A DNA stretch of 35,416 nucleotides from CAZEER01 sp964511215 (GTDB taxonomy: Bacteria > Fidelibacterota > Marinisomatia > Marinisomatales > UBA1611), in contig CAZEER010000019.1 of the NCBI GenBank assembly GCA_964511215.1, forward strand, positions 1 to 35,416, given 5' to 3'. Position numbers and translations under genes: made by a program. A model generated the notes under the pieces. That model saw only the letters and a program-made list of their open reading frames with translations. It was not told where the DNA came from and did not search any database. Below, piece after piece: positions 24,124 to 32,960 of this stretch (its first letter is position 1; each line of letters begins with the position of its first letter).

Positions 24124-24915
24124 TTATTTTTTCAGGATTTTCCCCATCAGTTCTTTTAATAATTTTGCAGCGGTCATTGCTGTGATGTTGTTAAAGTCCT
24201 TTCTGGGGTTATATTCAACTATATCGGCACCTATGATTTCACAATCAAGTTTGGCTATTATTTTAATAATATCTCTTGTTGAAAGTCCTCCTGGCTCTGG
24301 GTGAGAAACTCCAGGTGCATATGCAGGATCTAACCCATCTAAATCAATTGATATATATACAGGTTCTTTAAAATTAAAATTGAGTGATGAAGAGAACTCA
24401 TTCATGGTAACAACTTTTATGTTATAGCGTTCAACTTGTTTTGCCTGATGCGCGTTCATGGTCCGTATCCCAATTTGAGTTAATGATGTAGCAAGTTTAT
24501 TTTCCATAATCCTTGCAAAGGGTGATGCATGAGAATGGGGATCGTTGTTAAAGCTCTCATATAAGTCAGGATGAGCATCGAAGTGCAGGATATTAATTTT
24601 AGGGTAAAATTGGTGGTACGCATCAACGATTGGGTACGTTATACTGTGATCTCCTCCAATGGAGACACAGTAGTTTCCCTTTTTTAATTCTTGTTGAATT
24701 GTATTTTGTATTAATTTGAACTCATCTTGGTTATTTTTTATATCTAAACATCCTAAATAGTTGCAGATTTTATTATCTCCAAGATCAATGCCATTTTCAG
24801 AAAATTTATTTGTAGCCTCTGAATGGAATTGCTTCATTATTAAGGGAGGCGCTTGGGCTGATCCTGTTAAAAATGATGAGTGAGTATCTGTCGGAATGCC
24901 TAAAATTGAAATCAT
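24124..24915 (-). CDS. Ureohydrolase (agmatinase/arginase/formimidoylglutamase family)
   Basis: 263 aa. The binuclear-manganese site is complete: H90 in SIGGDHS, D113/H115/D117 in HFDAHPDLY, and D191/D193 in SIDLDGLDPAYAPG. HPEPGGLSTRD follows, as in agmatinases and related enzymes. It hydrolyses a guanidino or formimino group from an arginine-, agmatine- or histidine-derived substrate. The exact substrate is undecided, with agmatinase (SpeB-like) or arginase the most likely. It is cytoplasmic and slightly shorter than typical agmatinase (about 300 aa), with a short N-terminus. On its strand TATAAT lies 7 nt before ATG, again too close for a Shine-Dalgarno. It is divergent from the lipoprotein gene at 25051. 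Confidence 0.88.
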   Translation of the reverse strand: MISILGIPTDTHSSFLTGSAQAPPLIMKQFHSEATNKFSENGIDLGDNKICNYLGCLDIKNNQDEFKLIQNTIQQELKKGNYCVSIGGDHSITYPIVDAYHQFYPKINILHFDAHPDLYESFNNDPHSHASPFARIMENKLATSLTQIGIRTMNAHQAKQVERYNIKVVTMNEFSSSLNFNFKEPVYISIDLDGLDPAYAPGVSHPEPGGLSTRDIIKIIAKLDCEIIGADIVEYNPRKDFNNITAMTAAKLLKELMGKILKK

Positions 24916-25016
24916 AGTAAAAATTATACTGATAAAATTTATAGATAAAAGTCTATTGTATTTCTATATATAATACCGAAAACATGCATGGAGGACAGTA
25001 ATGAAAATTCCAAAGA

Positions 25017-25045
25017 TTTTTTGTATTTCGTATTGGATGTAGATT
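25017..25045 (+). promoter_or_regulatory. Composite promoter TTTTTTG-N16-TAGATT
   Basis: TTTTTTG 25017-25023, N16, TAGATT 25040-25045, then exactly 5 nt to ATG 25051. Its position decides the start of the following lipoprotein gene. Confidence 0.7.
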
Positions 25046-25050
25046 CTGTT

Positions 25051-25941
25051 ATGAATACTATATTAAAACTTCACTTAAGTATTTACTTTATTATTGTTGG
25101 ATGTAGTCAAAAAGATAATAGTGATGTAAATAACGGGGTAAATGTGGTAAACCCTATATATATTGGGCCATGTAATAGTGAAAGAATTACTATTTCTGAG
25201 ATCGCAAAAAATGCATTAATGGAATCAGGTATGACGCAATGTACAATGCCCTTTGGAGTATTAATTAGTGCTGATCAGGATATGCCAGAATTGTATCTAG
25301 AAATGGCGGGGAAAATATTAGCAGAAATGCTGGATCAAAATATTGATGGTGTTATTGATGATAGTGCATTAATAGAACACGTAACAAATTGGGAATCAGG
25401 ATGGTTGGCAATGCCCACAAATTTTAATCAATGGGAAGCAGAGCAATTGCCAAACCTTTCAGATTATCTAGGGTATGATATCATAATACCATCATGGTGG
25501 ATGGGAATACATGAATCTAACCCTGACAATCAGGCAATAGCAGTTATGGTTGAAGAGATTACTCATTTTTTAACGCAATTTGGATATAGTCTGCAATACC
25601 CTGATAAATTTGGAGTTGAAGATTGGACATCAGTCATTGCGCAAGAAACTCTCAATGCTCAGTGTATCTGGTGGCAGCATCCTGAAAATTCATGTCCGAA
25701 TAGTCCTGCTGTTATTGGCGGTGATTGCTCTCATCCAAATTGTGATGTGGTAGAGTTTTATCATCAGGTACTTATTCTGCGCTCTGGGATGATTCCAGGT
25801 TGGTTTGGAATAAATTTCCCTGAGTCTGCGAATGATTTAGAATTATTGTTAAGTGATGAAATAAAACAATTATTGGATGATGAAACATATCACCAATTGA
25901 AATCACCACTTACCTTTAACTATCCAGTACTAGTGCAATAA
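25051..25941 (+). CDS. Lipoprotein of unknown function with EEITH motif
   Basis: 296 aa from ATG 25051. A longer ORF opens at 24988, but the promoter spacing and the lipoprotein signal (NTILKLHLSIYFIIVGC, with lipobox IVGC) show that 25051 is the real start. The mature protein has an EF-hand-like loop (DQNIDGVIDDSALIEH), then PSWWMGIHESNPDNQ and VMVEEITHFLTQFGYSLQYP, followed by NAQCIWWQHPENSCPNSPAV, DVVEFYHQVLI and GWFGINFPES. EEITH resembles a degenerate zincin motif (E-x-x-x-H rather than HExxH), with other His further on (HQVLILR), so a metal-binding or metalloprotease-like fold is possible but unproven. No family is recognised. Confidence 0.72.
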   Translation: MNTILKLHLSIYFIIVGCSQKDNSDVNNGVNVVNPIYIGPCNSERITISEIAKNALMESGMTQCTMPFGVLISADQDMPELYLEMAGKILAEMLDQNIDGVIDDSALIEHVTNWESGWLAMPTNFNQWEAEQLPNLSDYLGYDIIIPSWWMGIHESNPDNQAIAVMVEEITHFLTQFGYSLQYPDKFGVEDWTSVIAQETLNAQCIWWQHPENSCPNSPAVIGGDCSHPNCDVVEFYHQVLILRSGMIPGWFGINFPESANDLELLLSDEIKQLLDDETYHQLKSPLTFNYPVLVQ

Positions 25942-25957
25942 CCAAATTCAGCTCATA

Positions 25958-26299
25958 TTGTTTTTTCATTATTTTAAAAATACTCTTTCTGGCCACTGTC
26001 CTAATTGTGGGCAGGATAAAATTTTCTTTTCATGGGCGAAAATGAAAAATAAATGTAGTAGATGTGGTATTTGGTTTATTGAAAAGAATGGAGACAATTG
26101 GTTTTTTCTACTTTTCATTGACCGGGGTCTATTTATTTTCCCTATTATTGTTGGCTATTTTTTCGATTTGAAACCAGAAAACCTTATTTTTTTATCAATT
26201 TTCCTTTTTTTAGCTTTTATAATTGCAACCCCCCTTAGATTGGGTCTGTCACTGGCATTCGAATATTTTATTAGAACAAAGATAAATAAAAATCACTAA
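25958..26299 (+). CDS. DUF983 family membrane protein
   Basis: 113 aa. An N-terminal zinc-ribbon-like segment (GHCPNCGQDKIFFSWAKMKN and KCSRCGIWF, four Cys) is followed by two transmembrane helices (FLLFIDRGLFIFPIIVGYFF and LIFLSIFLFLAFIIAT). This is the DUF983 layout of a small inner-membrane protein of unknown role. The start is TTG 25958, 16 nt after the preceding gene; no ATG or GTG lies in frame before the first Cys. It is probably co-transcribed with its upstream neighbour, or starts from an unseen site. Confidence 0.85.
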   Translation: MFFHYFKNTLSGHCPNCGQDKIFFSWAKMKNKCSRCGIWFIEKNGDNWFFLLFIDRGLFIFPIIVGYFFDLKPENLIFLSIFLFLAFIIATPLRLGLSLAFEYFIRTKINKNH

Positions 26300-26308
26300 T
26301 TAGATAAC

Positions 26309-26806
26309 ATGTACCTAAAAATTGAAAAAGTAAATTATTCAAATAAAAAGGAAAGTCGTATCCTTGAGAGTGTACTTGAAAATTGGTTTAAAAATCCTAA
26401 AGATTTATGTTTTATAGATCCGAATATAAAGTACCCATTTAAATTTAAAAAATGGGTGAAATTGATTGACAATATTGACAAAAGAAATGATATAAAAACT
26501 TTTTGTATTAAAGAAAATAATTGGATGATTGGGATGGGCAATATTCTAATAGATGAAAATAGTGAAACTGCGCAAATAATGCATATTTTTGTGGATGAAA
26601 AATATCGTAGAAACGGAGTGGCAATGAAAATGGTTGAATATTTAGAAAAATTAGCCAAGAGTCAAAATATCAGTACGATTGATTTACTGATTATGCCAAA
26701 GAATGATCCTGCGAAAAATTTATTCAAGAAAATTGGGTTTAAAGAAATGAAAATTGAAGGAAGAAAAACAATGGATACAATGAAATTCAGAAAAGAATTA
26801 CATTAA
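26309..26806 (+). CDS. GNAT-family N-acetyltransferase
   Basis: 165 aa, cytoplasmic. Acetyl-CoA-dependent acyltransferase fold: AQIMHIFVDEKYRRNGVAMK carries motif A with the pyrophosphate-binding loop (R-R-N-G-V-A), and PKNDPAKNLFKKIGFKEMKI is the typical motif B end (N/A-x-x-L/F-F/Y-x-x-x-GF). The substrate is unknown. TAATTA lies 6 nt before ATG, and the gene begins 9 nt after DUF983, so it is probably in the same small transcription unit. It closes with a strong bidirectional terminator. Confidence 0.9.
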   Translation: MYLKIEKVNYSNKKESRILESVLENWFKNPKDLCFIDPNIKYPFKFKKWVKLIDNIDKRNDIKTFCIKENNWMIGMGNILIDENSETAQIMHIFVDEKYRRNGVAMKMVEYLEKLAKSQNISTIDLLIMPKNDPAKNLFKKIGFKEMKIEGRKTMDTMKFRKELH

Positions 26807-26820
26807 TTACATGTGTTATT

Positions 26821-26862
26821 AAATTCAAAAAAACCCCACTGATGTGAGGCTTTTTTGAATTT
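26821..26862. terminator. Bidirectional terminator between convergent genes
   Basis: A 19-position stem with two mismatches (26821-26839 with 26844-26862, loop TGAT), containing an A-run on one arm and a T-run on the other. It lies between the GNAT gene and the reverse-strand outer-membrane protein gene. Confidence 0.85.
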
Positions 26863-26919
26863 AGCTATAGCTTAAAATCTGGTGTATTTAAGTTTACACA
26901 CCTCTTTATTAAACCTATA

Positions 26920-27919
26920 TTACCATGTAAAGGTCATAGTTGCCTGAGATGCAAGTGGTTGCATAAGATTGTTACCCGTTATAAAGCTTACAGGGTTAGT
27001 GAAAAAACCTGGATTTAGGTCAATGTCAAGGGTAAATCCACCATATTCTAATCCTAGGCCATAAGAGACACTTAAATCACCATCTCCCATTGACGACGTT
27101 TTGGTAGTTCCATTATCTGTACTGTTTTGTAAAAAATGGGTATTGTTCACGCCTACTCTCGCAGTAGCCCAATCAAGCAGGTTAGTCTCGACTGCAAGGG
27201 TGTAAGTTGGGAGTGTGATGGCGGTTACTGTATTATCGCTAGCACCTTCAGTACCACTGTTTGAGGTTGTACTCCTGTATCCAAATCCCATAGCGAATAA
27301 TAAGTCAGTGTCAGAATTTAGATCCCAATGTCTAAATAGGTTTGTTGTTAAGGCCATATCTGATGCTGTTGCACTACCCCATTCAGAAGTTATATAACCA
27401 AAATTCAATAGAAAATGAGAAAACTCCCAAAGTGCCTGCTCTCTTCGAAAGNNNNNNNNNNNNNNNNNNNNNNNNNNNNNNNNNNNNNNNNNNNNNNNNN
27501 NNNNNNNNNNNNNNNNNNNNNNNNNNNNNNNNNNNNNNNNNNNNNNNNNNNGAATTATCCATATCTAGACCAAGTAACATACCCCAACTACCAGAGGCGT
27601 AGCCAAAGTTCAGCAAACCATCATTACCATCCATCATAAAAGCATACTTTGATTTTTCACCCCAGAGAAATGTTGCCTGCTGTTGGTTAGAATTGGAGCG
27701 ATAATAGTCTTCATAGTATCCTGATTCGTCATTACCACCAAGCCCTTGGATTTGTGCGAGATTAAAATTATTCATTGTAGAAGGAAACAGGTAAATATTT
27801 TGATCATCTTCAGGCCAAAATCCAGCATTTCCTCCTAGGGCGTTTATCCTTGTATCGCTCCCCATTAATATACTAGCGAGGGATAGAAAGAGGATGTTTA
27901 CCTTTAAAAGGTATTTCAT
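26920..27919 (-). CDS. Outer-membrane beta-barrel-like protein interrupted by an assembly gap
   Basis: The start is ATG 27919 behind AGGAG; the signal peptide is MKYLLKVNILFLSLASILMG. The N-terminal part (INALGGNAGFWPEDDQNIYL, FPSTMNNFNLAQIQGLGG, ATFLWGEKSKYAFMMDGNDG) runs into 100 N at 27452-27551. On the far side the correct frame reads REQALWEFSHFLLNFGYITS and continues to TAA 26920, ending MTFTW, an aromatic last residue as in outer-membrane barrels. The alternating strand pattern, the Gly/Asn-rich turns and the DDQNIYLFPS motif suggest a porin-like protein of the FCB group. The gap is probably of arbitrary length; taken at 100 nt the frames do not match, so the true gap differs or each side must be read separately. 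Confidence 0.75.
27452..27551. other. Assembly gap (100 N)
   Basis: A run of exactly 100 N inside a reading frame, the conventional size for a gap of unknown length in scaffolds. It is inside the outer-membrane protein gene, so that protein's length and central sequence are unknown. Confidence 0.98.
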
Positions 27920-28081
27920 GTGAGACTCCTATTTTTTTGTTTGTGTGTATGTGGCGAATAGAGGACAATAAATTATCCAATGTTCAAACGAACTTAGTTT
28001 TTAAAAAATAATTTATCAAATAAATAATTCTAACAGAAATTTTAATAAAAAATTATTATGATAGGTATATTTTGACTGAGA

Positions 28082-28972
28082 TTGAAGTATATATCATTAA
28101 TTTTATTAATATGCTCAGTGTTGAGCCAGGACACCTTTTCAATTGTAGCAGTAGATACTGCAACTGGAGAAATTGGGAGCGCAGGTGCATCGTGCATACA
28201 AGGTTCTATTATCATAAGTGATATTCACCCTGGTATTGGTGCTATCCATACTCAGTCCTACTGGAATGCAATTAATCAAGACAGTGCTTCATCTTTAATG
28301 GAACAGGGCTATTCTCCTGAAAATATAATTGACTGGCTAGTTGATAACGATGCGGAAAACAATCCTTCAATAAGGCAGTATGGGGTAGTAGATCTTATCA
28401 ACGGTGGGAGAAGTGCAGGTTATACGGGTGAGAATTGTTATGATTATAAAAATCACATCACGGGTCAAGATTACGCTATTCAGGGTAATATATTATTAGG
28501 ACAAGATATTTTAGATACCATGGAGGTGTCATATATTAATCAATATGGAACACTTGATGAAAAAATTATGGCTTCCCTAATGGCCGCTAATATTTCCGGT
28601 GCAGATACTAGGTGTGCGGTATATGGTACACCTGCAATATCAGCGTTTGTACGAGTTGCATCTTCCAATGACTCAGATGATTCGCTATATCTAAATATTA
28701 ATGTTAATAGCGCTCCGCTAACAATCAACCCTCTTGATTCGTTGTTCTCGCTGTATTGGGAATGGAAAAGATCAAAGTTTATAAAAGGTGATACTAATTT
28801 TGATAAAAAATTGGATATTTTTGATGTTATTATTTTATCAGATTATATCGATCAGTATCTTGAAATTTCAGAATATATATTGAATACTGGTGATTTTAAT
28901 TCAAGTGGCTCAGTCGAGATAACAGACCTATATCTTCTAGTATTTGAGATTATAGGTATTTTCAGTAATTAA
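28082..28972 (+). CDS. Secreted DUF1028 protein with C-terminal dockerin repeats
   Basis: 296 aa, starting at TTG 28082 (no ATG nearby). The signal peptide is MKYISLILLICSVLS. The DUF1028 domain (an Ntn-hydrolase-like fold) is clear: DTFSIVAVDTATGEIGSAGA, ISDIHPGIGAIHTQSYWN, YSPENIIDWLVDND, RQYGVVDLINGGRSAGYTGE, ITGQDYAIQGNILLG. The Cys or Thr after the signal cleavage that would be the nucleophile in Ntn enzymes cannot be fixed from sequence alone. Residues ~238-296 contain two dockerin-like loops (GDTNFDKKLDIFDVIILSDY and GDFNSSGSVEITDLYLLV). The substrate is unknown; a secreted amidohydrolase or peptidase activity is inferred for the family. There is no sorting domain. Confidence 0.88.
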   Translation: MKYISLILLICSVLSQDTFSIVAVDTATGEIGSAGASCIQGSIIISDIHPGIGAIHTQSYWNAINQDSASSLMEQGYSPENIIDWLVDNDAENNPSIRQYGVVDLINGGRSAGYTGENCYDYKNHITGQDYAIQGNILLGQDILDTMEVSYINQYGTLDEKIMASLMAANISGADTRCAVYGTPAISAFVRVASSNDSDDSLYLNINVNSAPLTINPLDSLFSLYWEWKRSKFIKGDTNFDKKLDIFDVIILSDYIDQYLEISEYILNTGDFNSSGSVEITDLYLLVFEIIGIFSN

Positions 28973-29040
28973 AATGAGTTTATTGATCAAGGATAAATTC
29001 ATGAGTTTTAATAATTGTATAATGGCTACTAAATTTTAGT

Positions 29041-30027
29041 ATGGTCCGATATTTAATATTTTTACTTTTTTTTACATTCATCGGGGCTGACCAAGTAGAT
29101 GAATTAGTGCCTTTTTGTAATAATAATTCAGATTATTTGGTTAAACCTGAGCAAATATATAAAGATGGCGGTATCTGGTATAGCCTCAGTACTAATCAAC
29201 CATTCACAGGACGAATAGAAGTATACTCTAAAAATTCAAATCAAAGTTTAGTTGCTGAGTGTACCATTTATAATGGATTAAAAAATGGTAATTTTATACA
29301 ATACTATGATGCTGTCGAGTGGTTGCCAGGTATTATAGGTCTCTATGTAAATAATCTCAAACAAGGTTTATGGGTATTTATTGAGCCAATAAAAGAATAT
29401 AAAAATGATAATTCGCTAGATGCTTTTCAAATAATTACAAATATTGATTATAGAGATGGTTTAAAACACGGAACCATTGTAGTGCAAAAGGCAAATATGA
29501 ATAGATTTCAAATATATGATGAAGGATATTATTCAATACCTACAAATGATTTTATTGTAAAAGGACGTTATATAAATAATAAAAAAGTAGGTGAGTGGTA
29601 CTTTTATGATCCCATTTTTAGTGATGAAAATCTTACCATAATGCCAAAAGAAATCGTTTCCCTTTCGTCATACTGGACAAGAATTCGCTACTATGATGAT
29701 GATAAAGTAATTGACAGAAGATGCAGAGAACCGTGGGATCAAGATATTGATTGCGATGAATACTTATTTAAATATTGGAATACGATCAATTCATTTCCCT
29801 TTTTAGAGAAATTTAATATAAAAATGAAAGAGGCTAAGAAAAATAAAACAACTTTTATTAAAGATATTAATGGTAATGATGTTGAGATTAATGTTGAAGA
29901 ATTTGTCCAACATATTGGTAAATGCCATCTTTCAAAAGTGAATATACATAAGCAAGATGGACATTCTTTCAAAGTGAATGATACCTTACGTAAGAAGCTC
30001 AATAAAATAATTAAGGGAAATAAGTAA
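29041..30027 (+). CDS. Secreted protein with MORN/YwqK-like repeats
   Basis: 328 aa. The signal peptide is MVRYLIFLLFFTFIGA. The centre holds four short repeats of the MORN_2/YwqK type: YNGLKNGNFIQYYD, NNLKQGLWVFIEP, YRDGLKHGTIVVQ and YINNKKVGEWYFYD. Each is a glycine-rich beta hairpin of about 20-25 residues; these occur in many secreted and toxin-linked proteins, without a proven common function. The C-terminal third is charged and lysine-rich (KFNIKMKEAKKNKTTFIKDI). TAAATT lies 5 nt before the ATG, matching the leaderless spacing. It has neither sorting nor dockerin domain. The role is unknown. Confidence 0.8.
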   Translation: MVRYLIFLLFFTFIGADQVDELVPFCNNNSDYLVKPEQIYKDGGIWYSLSTNQPFTGRIEVYSKNSNQSLVAECTIYNGLKNGNFIQYYDAVEWLPGIIGLYVNNLKQGLWVFIEPIKEYKNDNSLDAFQIITNIDYRDGLKHGTIVVQKANMNRFQIYDEGYYSIPTNDFIVKGRYINNKKVGEWYFYDPIFSDENLTIMPKEIVSLSSYWTRIRYYDDDKVIDRRCREPWDQDIDCDEYLFKYWNTINSFPFLEKFNIKMKEAKKNKTTFIKDINGNDVEINVEEFVQHIGKCHLSKVNIHKQDGHSFKVNDTLRKKLNKIIKGNK

Positions 30028-30097
30028 AAATTATATTGACCTTAGCATTTGATTGAATTTAACCAGTGTATATAAATCAATTATTTAGAATAATTCA

Positions 30098-31231
30098 ATG
30101 AGAAATTTGGCGCCACTTGTTTGCTTTGTGTTAATTGGTTATCTGCGTGCTGATTGCTCAGATCTTTCTTACGAAGAATGTCTCTATTGGGCAGGCTATT
30201 GTGAGTGGAATGAAGAGACGGAAGAATGTCAAGATATTGGAGGTGGGAATAGTGTGTATGGTCCATATGAATATCTTTCCATTTCACAATCTGATGGAAT
30301 GAGAGATGGGCCTGAATACTATGATGCTACCCTATACTACCCAATTGGAGCTGAATTACCATTAAAAAATATAATTCTTGGTCCGGGTTGGGGTAGTTCT
30401 GGTTCCTCAATATCTGATTGGGCTCACTTTTTTGCATCATTTGGTTTTATTGCAACTACAATTGATTATAATGACCCTATTAATGAGAGCCACCAAGATA
30501 GAGCTATAGCAATGCTCGATTTAATAGAAACTGTTAGACAAGAAAATATTAGATCGGATTCTCCAGTTTTTGATCAGATAGACACAAATAAGTTTGCTGC
30601 TGTTGGTTATTCTCTTAGTGGTGGTGTTACCCAACTTGTTGCGATGTTAGACTCAACGTTGGATGCGGTAATCGCATTAAATCCAACTATTATTATCGAA
30701 GATTGTGAAGGTTGTGCGAATTATGATTATTGTATTTGCTTACTGCCCGAGCACCTAGACCACAATGTCCCTACTTTAATTATTTCTGGTGAGAATGAGA
30801 TATACGAGCTTCCTGATTATGAAGGGTTATTGGGTGCTGACCAATATTTTAATACTCCAGAGACAACAATCAAGATGCTTTATGAAATTTTAGGTGGCGG
30901 ACATGGTTCTGCATCATATCCTTCCAGCGAATTTGTTCAAAGTAAAGTTTTGAATTGGGCTAAATATCATTTAATGGATAGCACAGATGTATGTGAATTG
31001 TTAATTCAAGAGCCTGAGGATGCTTCTCAATTTATAACTACTGTGGATTGTATATTACTTCCATCTTTTGATATAAATGATGATGGTCTCATTGATAGCT
31101 CTGATTTTATGATTTTATTAGATTCTATTCTGAATGAATACCAATTGGGGATTTCAGCAGATTTTAATTTTGATTCAACTGTAGATATTTTTGATTTTTT
31201 AATCTTTTCTGATTATGTGGGTGGATTGTAA
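30098..31231 (+). CDS. Secreted alpha/beta hydrolase (PETase/dienelactone-hydrolase-like) with dockerin repeats
   Basis: 377 aa. The signal peptide is residues 1-18. A short Cys-rich motif follows (DCSDLSYEECLYWAGYCEW). The alpha/beta-hydrolase core: oxyanion region GPGWGSSGSS (95-104), nucleophile S172 in GYSLSGG, LIISGENEIY as the acid-strand region, and H269 in GGGHGS. The layout is like cutinase/PETase- and chlorophyllase-type esterases acting on polymer or lipid esters outside the cell, but the substrate is not shown. The last ~60 residues hold two dockerin-like loops (FDINDDGLIDSSDFMILL and FNFDSTVDIFDFLIFSDY). TAGAAT lies 6 nt before the ATG. Confidence 0.88.
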   Translation: MRNLAPLVCFVLIGYLRADCSDLSYEECLYWAGYCEWNEETEECQDIGGGNSVYGPYEYLSISQSDGMRDGPEYYDATLYYPIGAELPLKNIILGPGWGSSGSSISDWAHFFASFGFIATTIDYNDPINESHQDRAIAMLDLIETVRQENIRSDSPVFDQIDTNKFAAVGYSLSGGVTQLVAMLDSTLDAVIALNPTIIIEDCEGCANYDYCICLLPEHLDHNVPTLIISGENEIYELPDYEGLLGADQYFNTPETTIKMLYEILGGGHGSASYPSSEFVQSKVLNWAKYHLMDSTDVCELLIQEPEDASQFITTVDCILLPSFDINDDGLIDSSDFMILLDSILNEYQLGISADFNFDSTVDIFDFLIFSDYVGGL

Positions 31232-31469
31232 CCAGAACTTTAGGATTTGATAAGTATCTTGGTCTATTTCTAAATCCCTGATCCAGCCTATGTCATGGCA
31301 TCTTATTTTATATTTTGTACAATTAATTTTTACAAAATACTAAGTACGCAGAAAATATGATTTATTAAAAAAATAATGGTAATCGAGATAGAAGGTTACT
31401 TGGATATTTATTAATACATTTGAAATTATTTTCACTTGATTTTTTATAATTATAAATAATTTCAGGGCT

Positions 31470-32225
31470 ATGATAATCGATAATAGAAAGAAAGAAAACC
31501 CGTTAATTAGTATATTATTTAATATATTAATTCCGGTTGTTATACTCAAAAATGGAGATGGTTGGATCGGTGGATATTTGGATTATGATGTAAGTAATCC
31601 TTCAAATCCTCAAGTAGGGATGTTCTCAATTCCATCGATTGTATTTTTGGCAGCGCTATTTTGTCCAATTATATATTTTTTATATGATTTATTAAAAAGA
31701 AAGAATATTAATCTGATATCAATTTTAGGATTCGTTAATGTGTTATTAACTGGGGGTATAGGGATATTTGGAGCACAAATGGGTTTATCAAAAAATTGGT
31801 TTATAATTAAAGAAGGTTCGTTACCACTTGTAATAGGATTGTTATTTATAATGATGAGTAAATTCAAGAGAGAGTCATTTAATGCTATCCTTCTAAATGA
31901 ACAGCTATTTGATACCCATAAAATAAATACTGCTGTTCCAGATCATTTGCACCATGAGTTTGAAAGTATCCTTCAAAAAGCCGGACATCATCTAACCGCG
32001 GGTTTTTTCATTAGTTCAATTATTCAGTTTATTTTGGCATCTTTCATAGTTGTATCCAATCCTGGTGATTCCAGTTTTAATGAGCAGGTTTCTACTATGA
32101 CATGGGTAAGCTATATAGCAGTGATGGTGCCTACGCTTTTAATAGTTGGGAGAGGGTTTATGAAATTACTTACTGATTTAGAGCGAATAACGTCCTTAAA
32201 CAGAGATGATTTTATCAGATCATAA
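31470..32225 (+). CDS. VC0807-family integral membrane protein
   Basis: 251 aa, five to six transmembrane helices. KKENPLISILFNILIPVVIL at the start and ISILGFVNVLLTGGIGIFGA / WFIIKEGSLPLVIGLLFI in the middle match the VC0807 family (N-P-L-x-x-x-x-F-N ... L-T-G-G-I-G ... I-K-E). The function is unknown. A histidine-rich helix (PDHLHHEFESILQKAGHHLT) lies between the helices and could bind a metal. Start at ATG 31470; no clear Shine-Dalgarno, and the 238-nt gap upstream shows no other feature. Confidence 0.85.
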   Translation: MIIDNRKKENPLISILFNILIPVVILKNGDGWIGGYLDYDVSNPSNPQVGMFSIPSIVFLAALFCPIIYFLYDLLKRKNINLISILGFVNVLLTGGIGIFGAQMGLSKNWFIIKEGSLPLVIGLLFIMMSKFKRESFNAILLNEQLFDTHKINTAVPDHLHHEFESILQKAGHHLTAGFFISSIIQFILASFIVVSNPGDSSFNEQVSTMTWVSYIAVMVPTLLIVGRGFMKLLTDLERITSLNRDDFIRS

Positions 32226-32325
32226 AAATATTATTTAAAAATTATATTTAATTAAATTATTACAGTACTTTATACTAAGTAACAATATATTTTTTTATTA
32301 TGATTTATATGAGAGGAGTACAAAA

Positions 32326-32913
32326 ATGAAGTTTAAATATTTATGGTTAGTTCTGCCCTTTCTTTTCCTAGCCTGTGAAGATGATACTGCTGATGCAGAC
32401 GTAGCAGTAACAGTGATTGGTTCATGGAATGTAACATCACAGCATGAATATGGAAATTCAGGATGCACAGGAACCTATGAGAGTGCTTTAGATTCAATAC
32501 AAATGTTCTTGGGGGCCGATGCATCATTGACATGGGATTTTACAGAAGTTCAAGCAACCCAAACTCTCACCGCCGATGTTACAGGTGAGTCTTTGTGCGA
32601 TATGCTTACAGAAGGAATAGGTAATCTAAATGGCACCAACTGTGAATTTGACTTTTATGGATATAACTTGAGCTGGCCGATAGACACTTTTTGTGTAGAT
32701 ATGGGTGGGGTTTATACAAATGGGAATTGTAATATTGTAGATGCCTTTACTATGGACTACACGGTTGATAATGATATCATTACTTTCACGGAATTTGCTG
32801 GAACAGACTCTGTTGAAACCACCACAGGAACCTTTAATATAGCTGCTGATGTTTTAACAGTAACTGTATCCGATGATAGTAGCTGTGTTATTATTACGGC
32901 CTCTAAACAATAA
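32326..32913 (+). CDS. Lipoprotein with lipocalin-like domain
   Basis: 195 aa. Lipoprotein signal MKFKYLWLVLPFLFLAC with lipobox LFLAC. The mature part begins VIGSWNVTSQHEYGNSGCTG and ends MDYTVDNDIITFTEFAGTDS ... GTFNIAADVLTVTVSDDS, the 'W ... y.v.gd.l.l' pattern of lipocalin-like beta-barrels. Six or more Cys (GCTG, LCDM, NCEF, FCVD, NCNI, SCVI) probably form disulfides. It is very acidic. There is a strong ribosome-binding site (GAGAGGAG). A classic terminator follows at 32933-32960. The ligand is unknown. Confidence 0.82.
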   Translation: MKFKYLWLVLPFLFLACEDDTADADVAVTVIGSWNVTSQHEYGNSGCTGTYESALDSIQMFLGADASLTWDFTEVQATQTLTADVTGESLCDMLTEGIGNLNGTNCEFDFYGYNLSWPIDTFCVDMGGVYTNGNCNIVDAFTMDYTVDNDIITFTEFAGTDSVETTTGTFNIAADVLTVTVSDDSSCVIITASKQ

Positions 32914-32932
32914 CAATTCGATATTTTCAATT

Positions 32933-32960
32933 AAAAAGCCCCGCATACGTGGGGTTTTTT
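32933..32960 (+). terminator. Rho-independent terminator
   Basis: AAAAAGCCCCGC (32933-32944), loop ATAC, GTGGGG plus T-run (32949-32960). Strong GC stem with U-tract. The T-run continues as TTTTTTG, the upstream box of the next promoter. Confidence 0.9.

Noticed and set aside
24988..25050. N-terminal extension of the lipoprotein ORF from ATG 24988
   Set aside because: It covers the composite promoter and would bury the lipoprotein signal 21 residues inside the protein.
26335..26658. 107-aa reverse-strand ORF inside the GNAT gene
   Set aside because: The GNAT motifs on the plus strand are clear; this is antisense.
27932..27961. Another TTTTTTG box upstream of 28082
   Set aside because: The hexamer 16 nt downstream does not resemble TANNNT, and the site lies in the leader of the reverse-strand gene. 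Not counted as a promoter.
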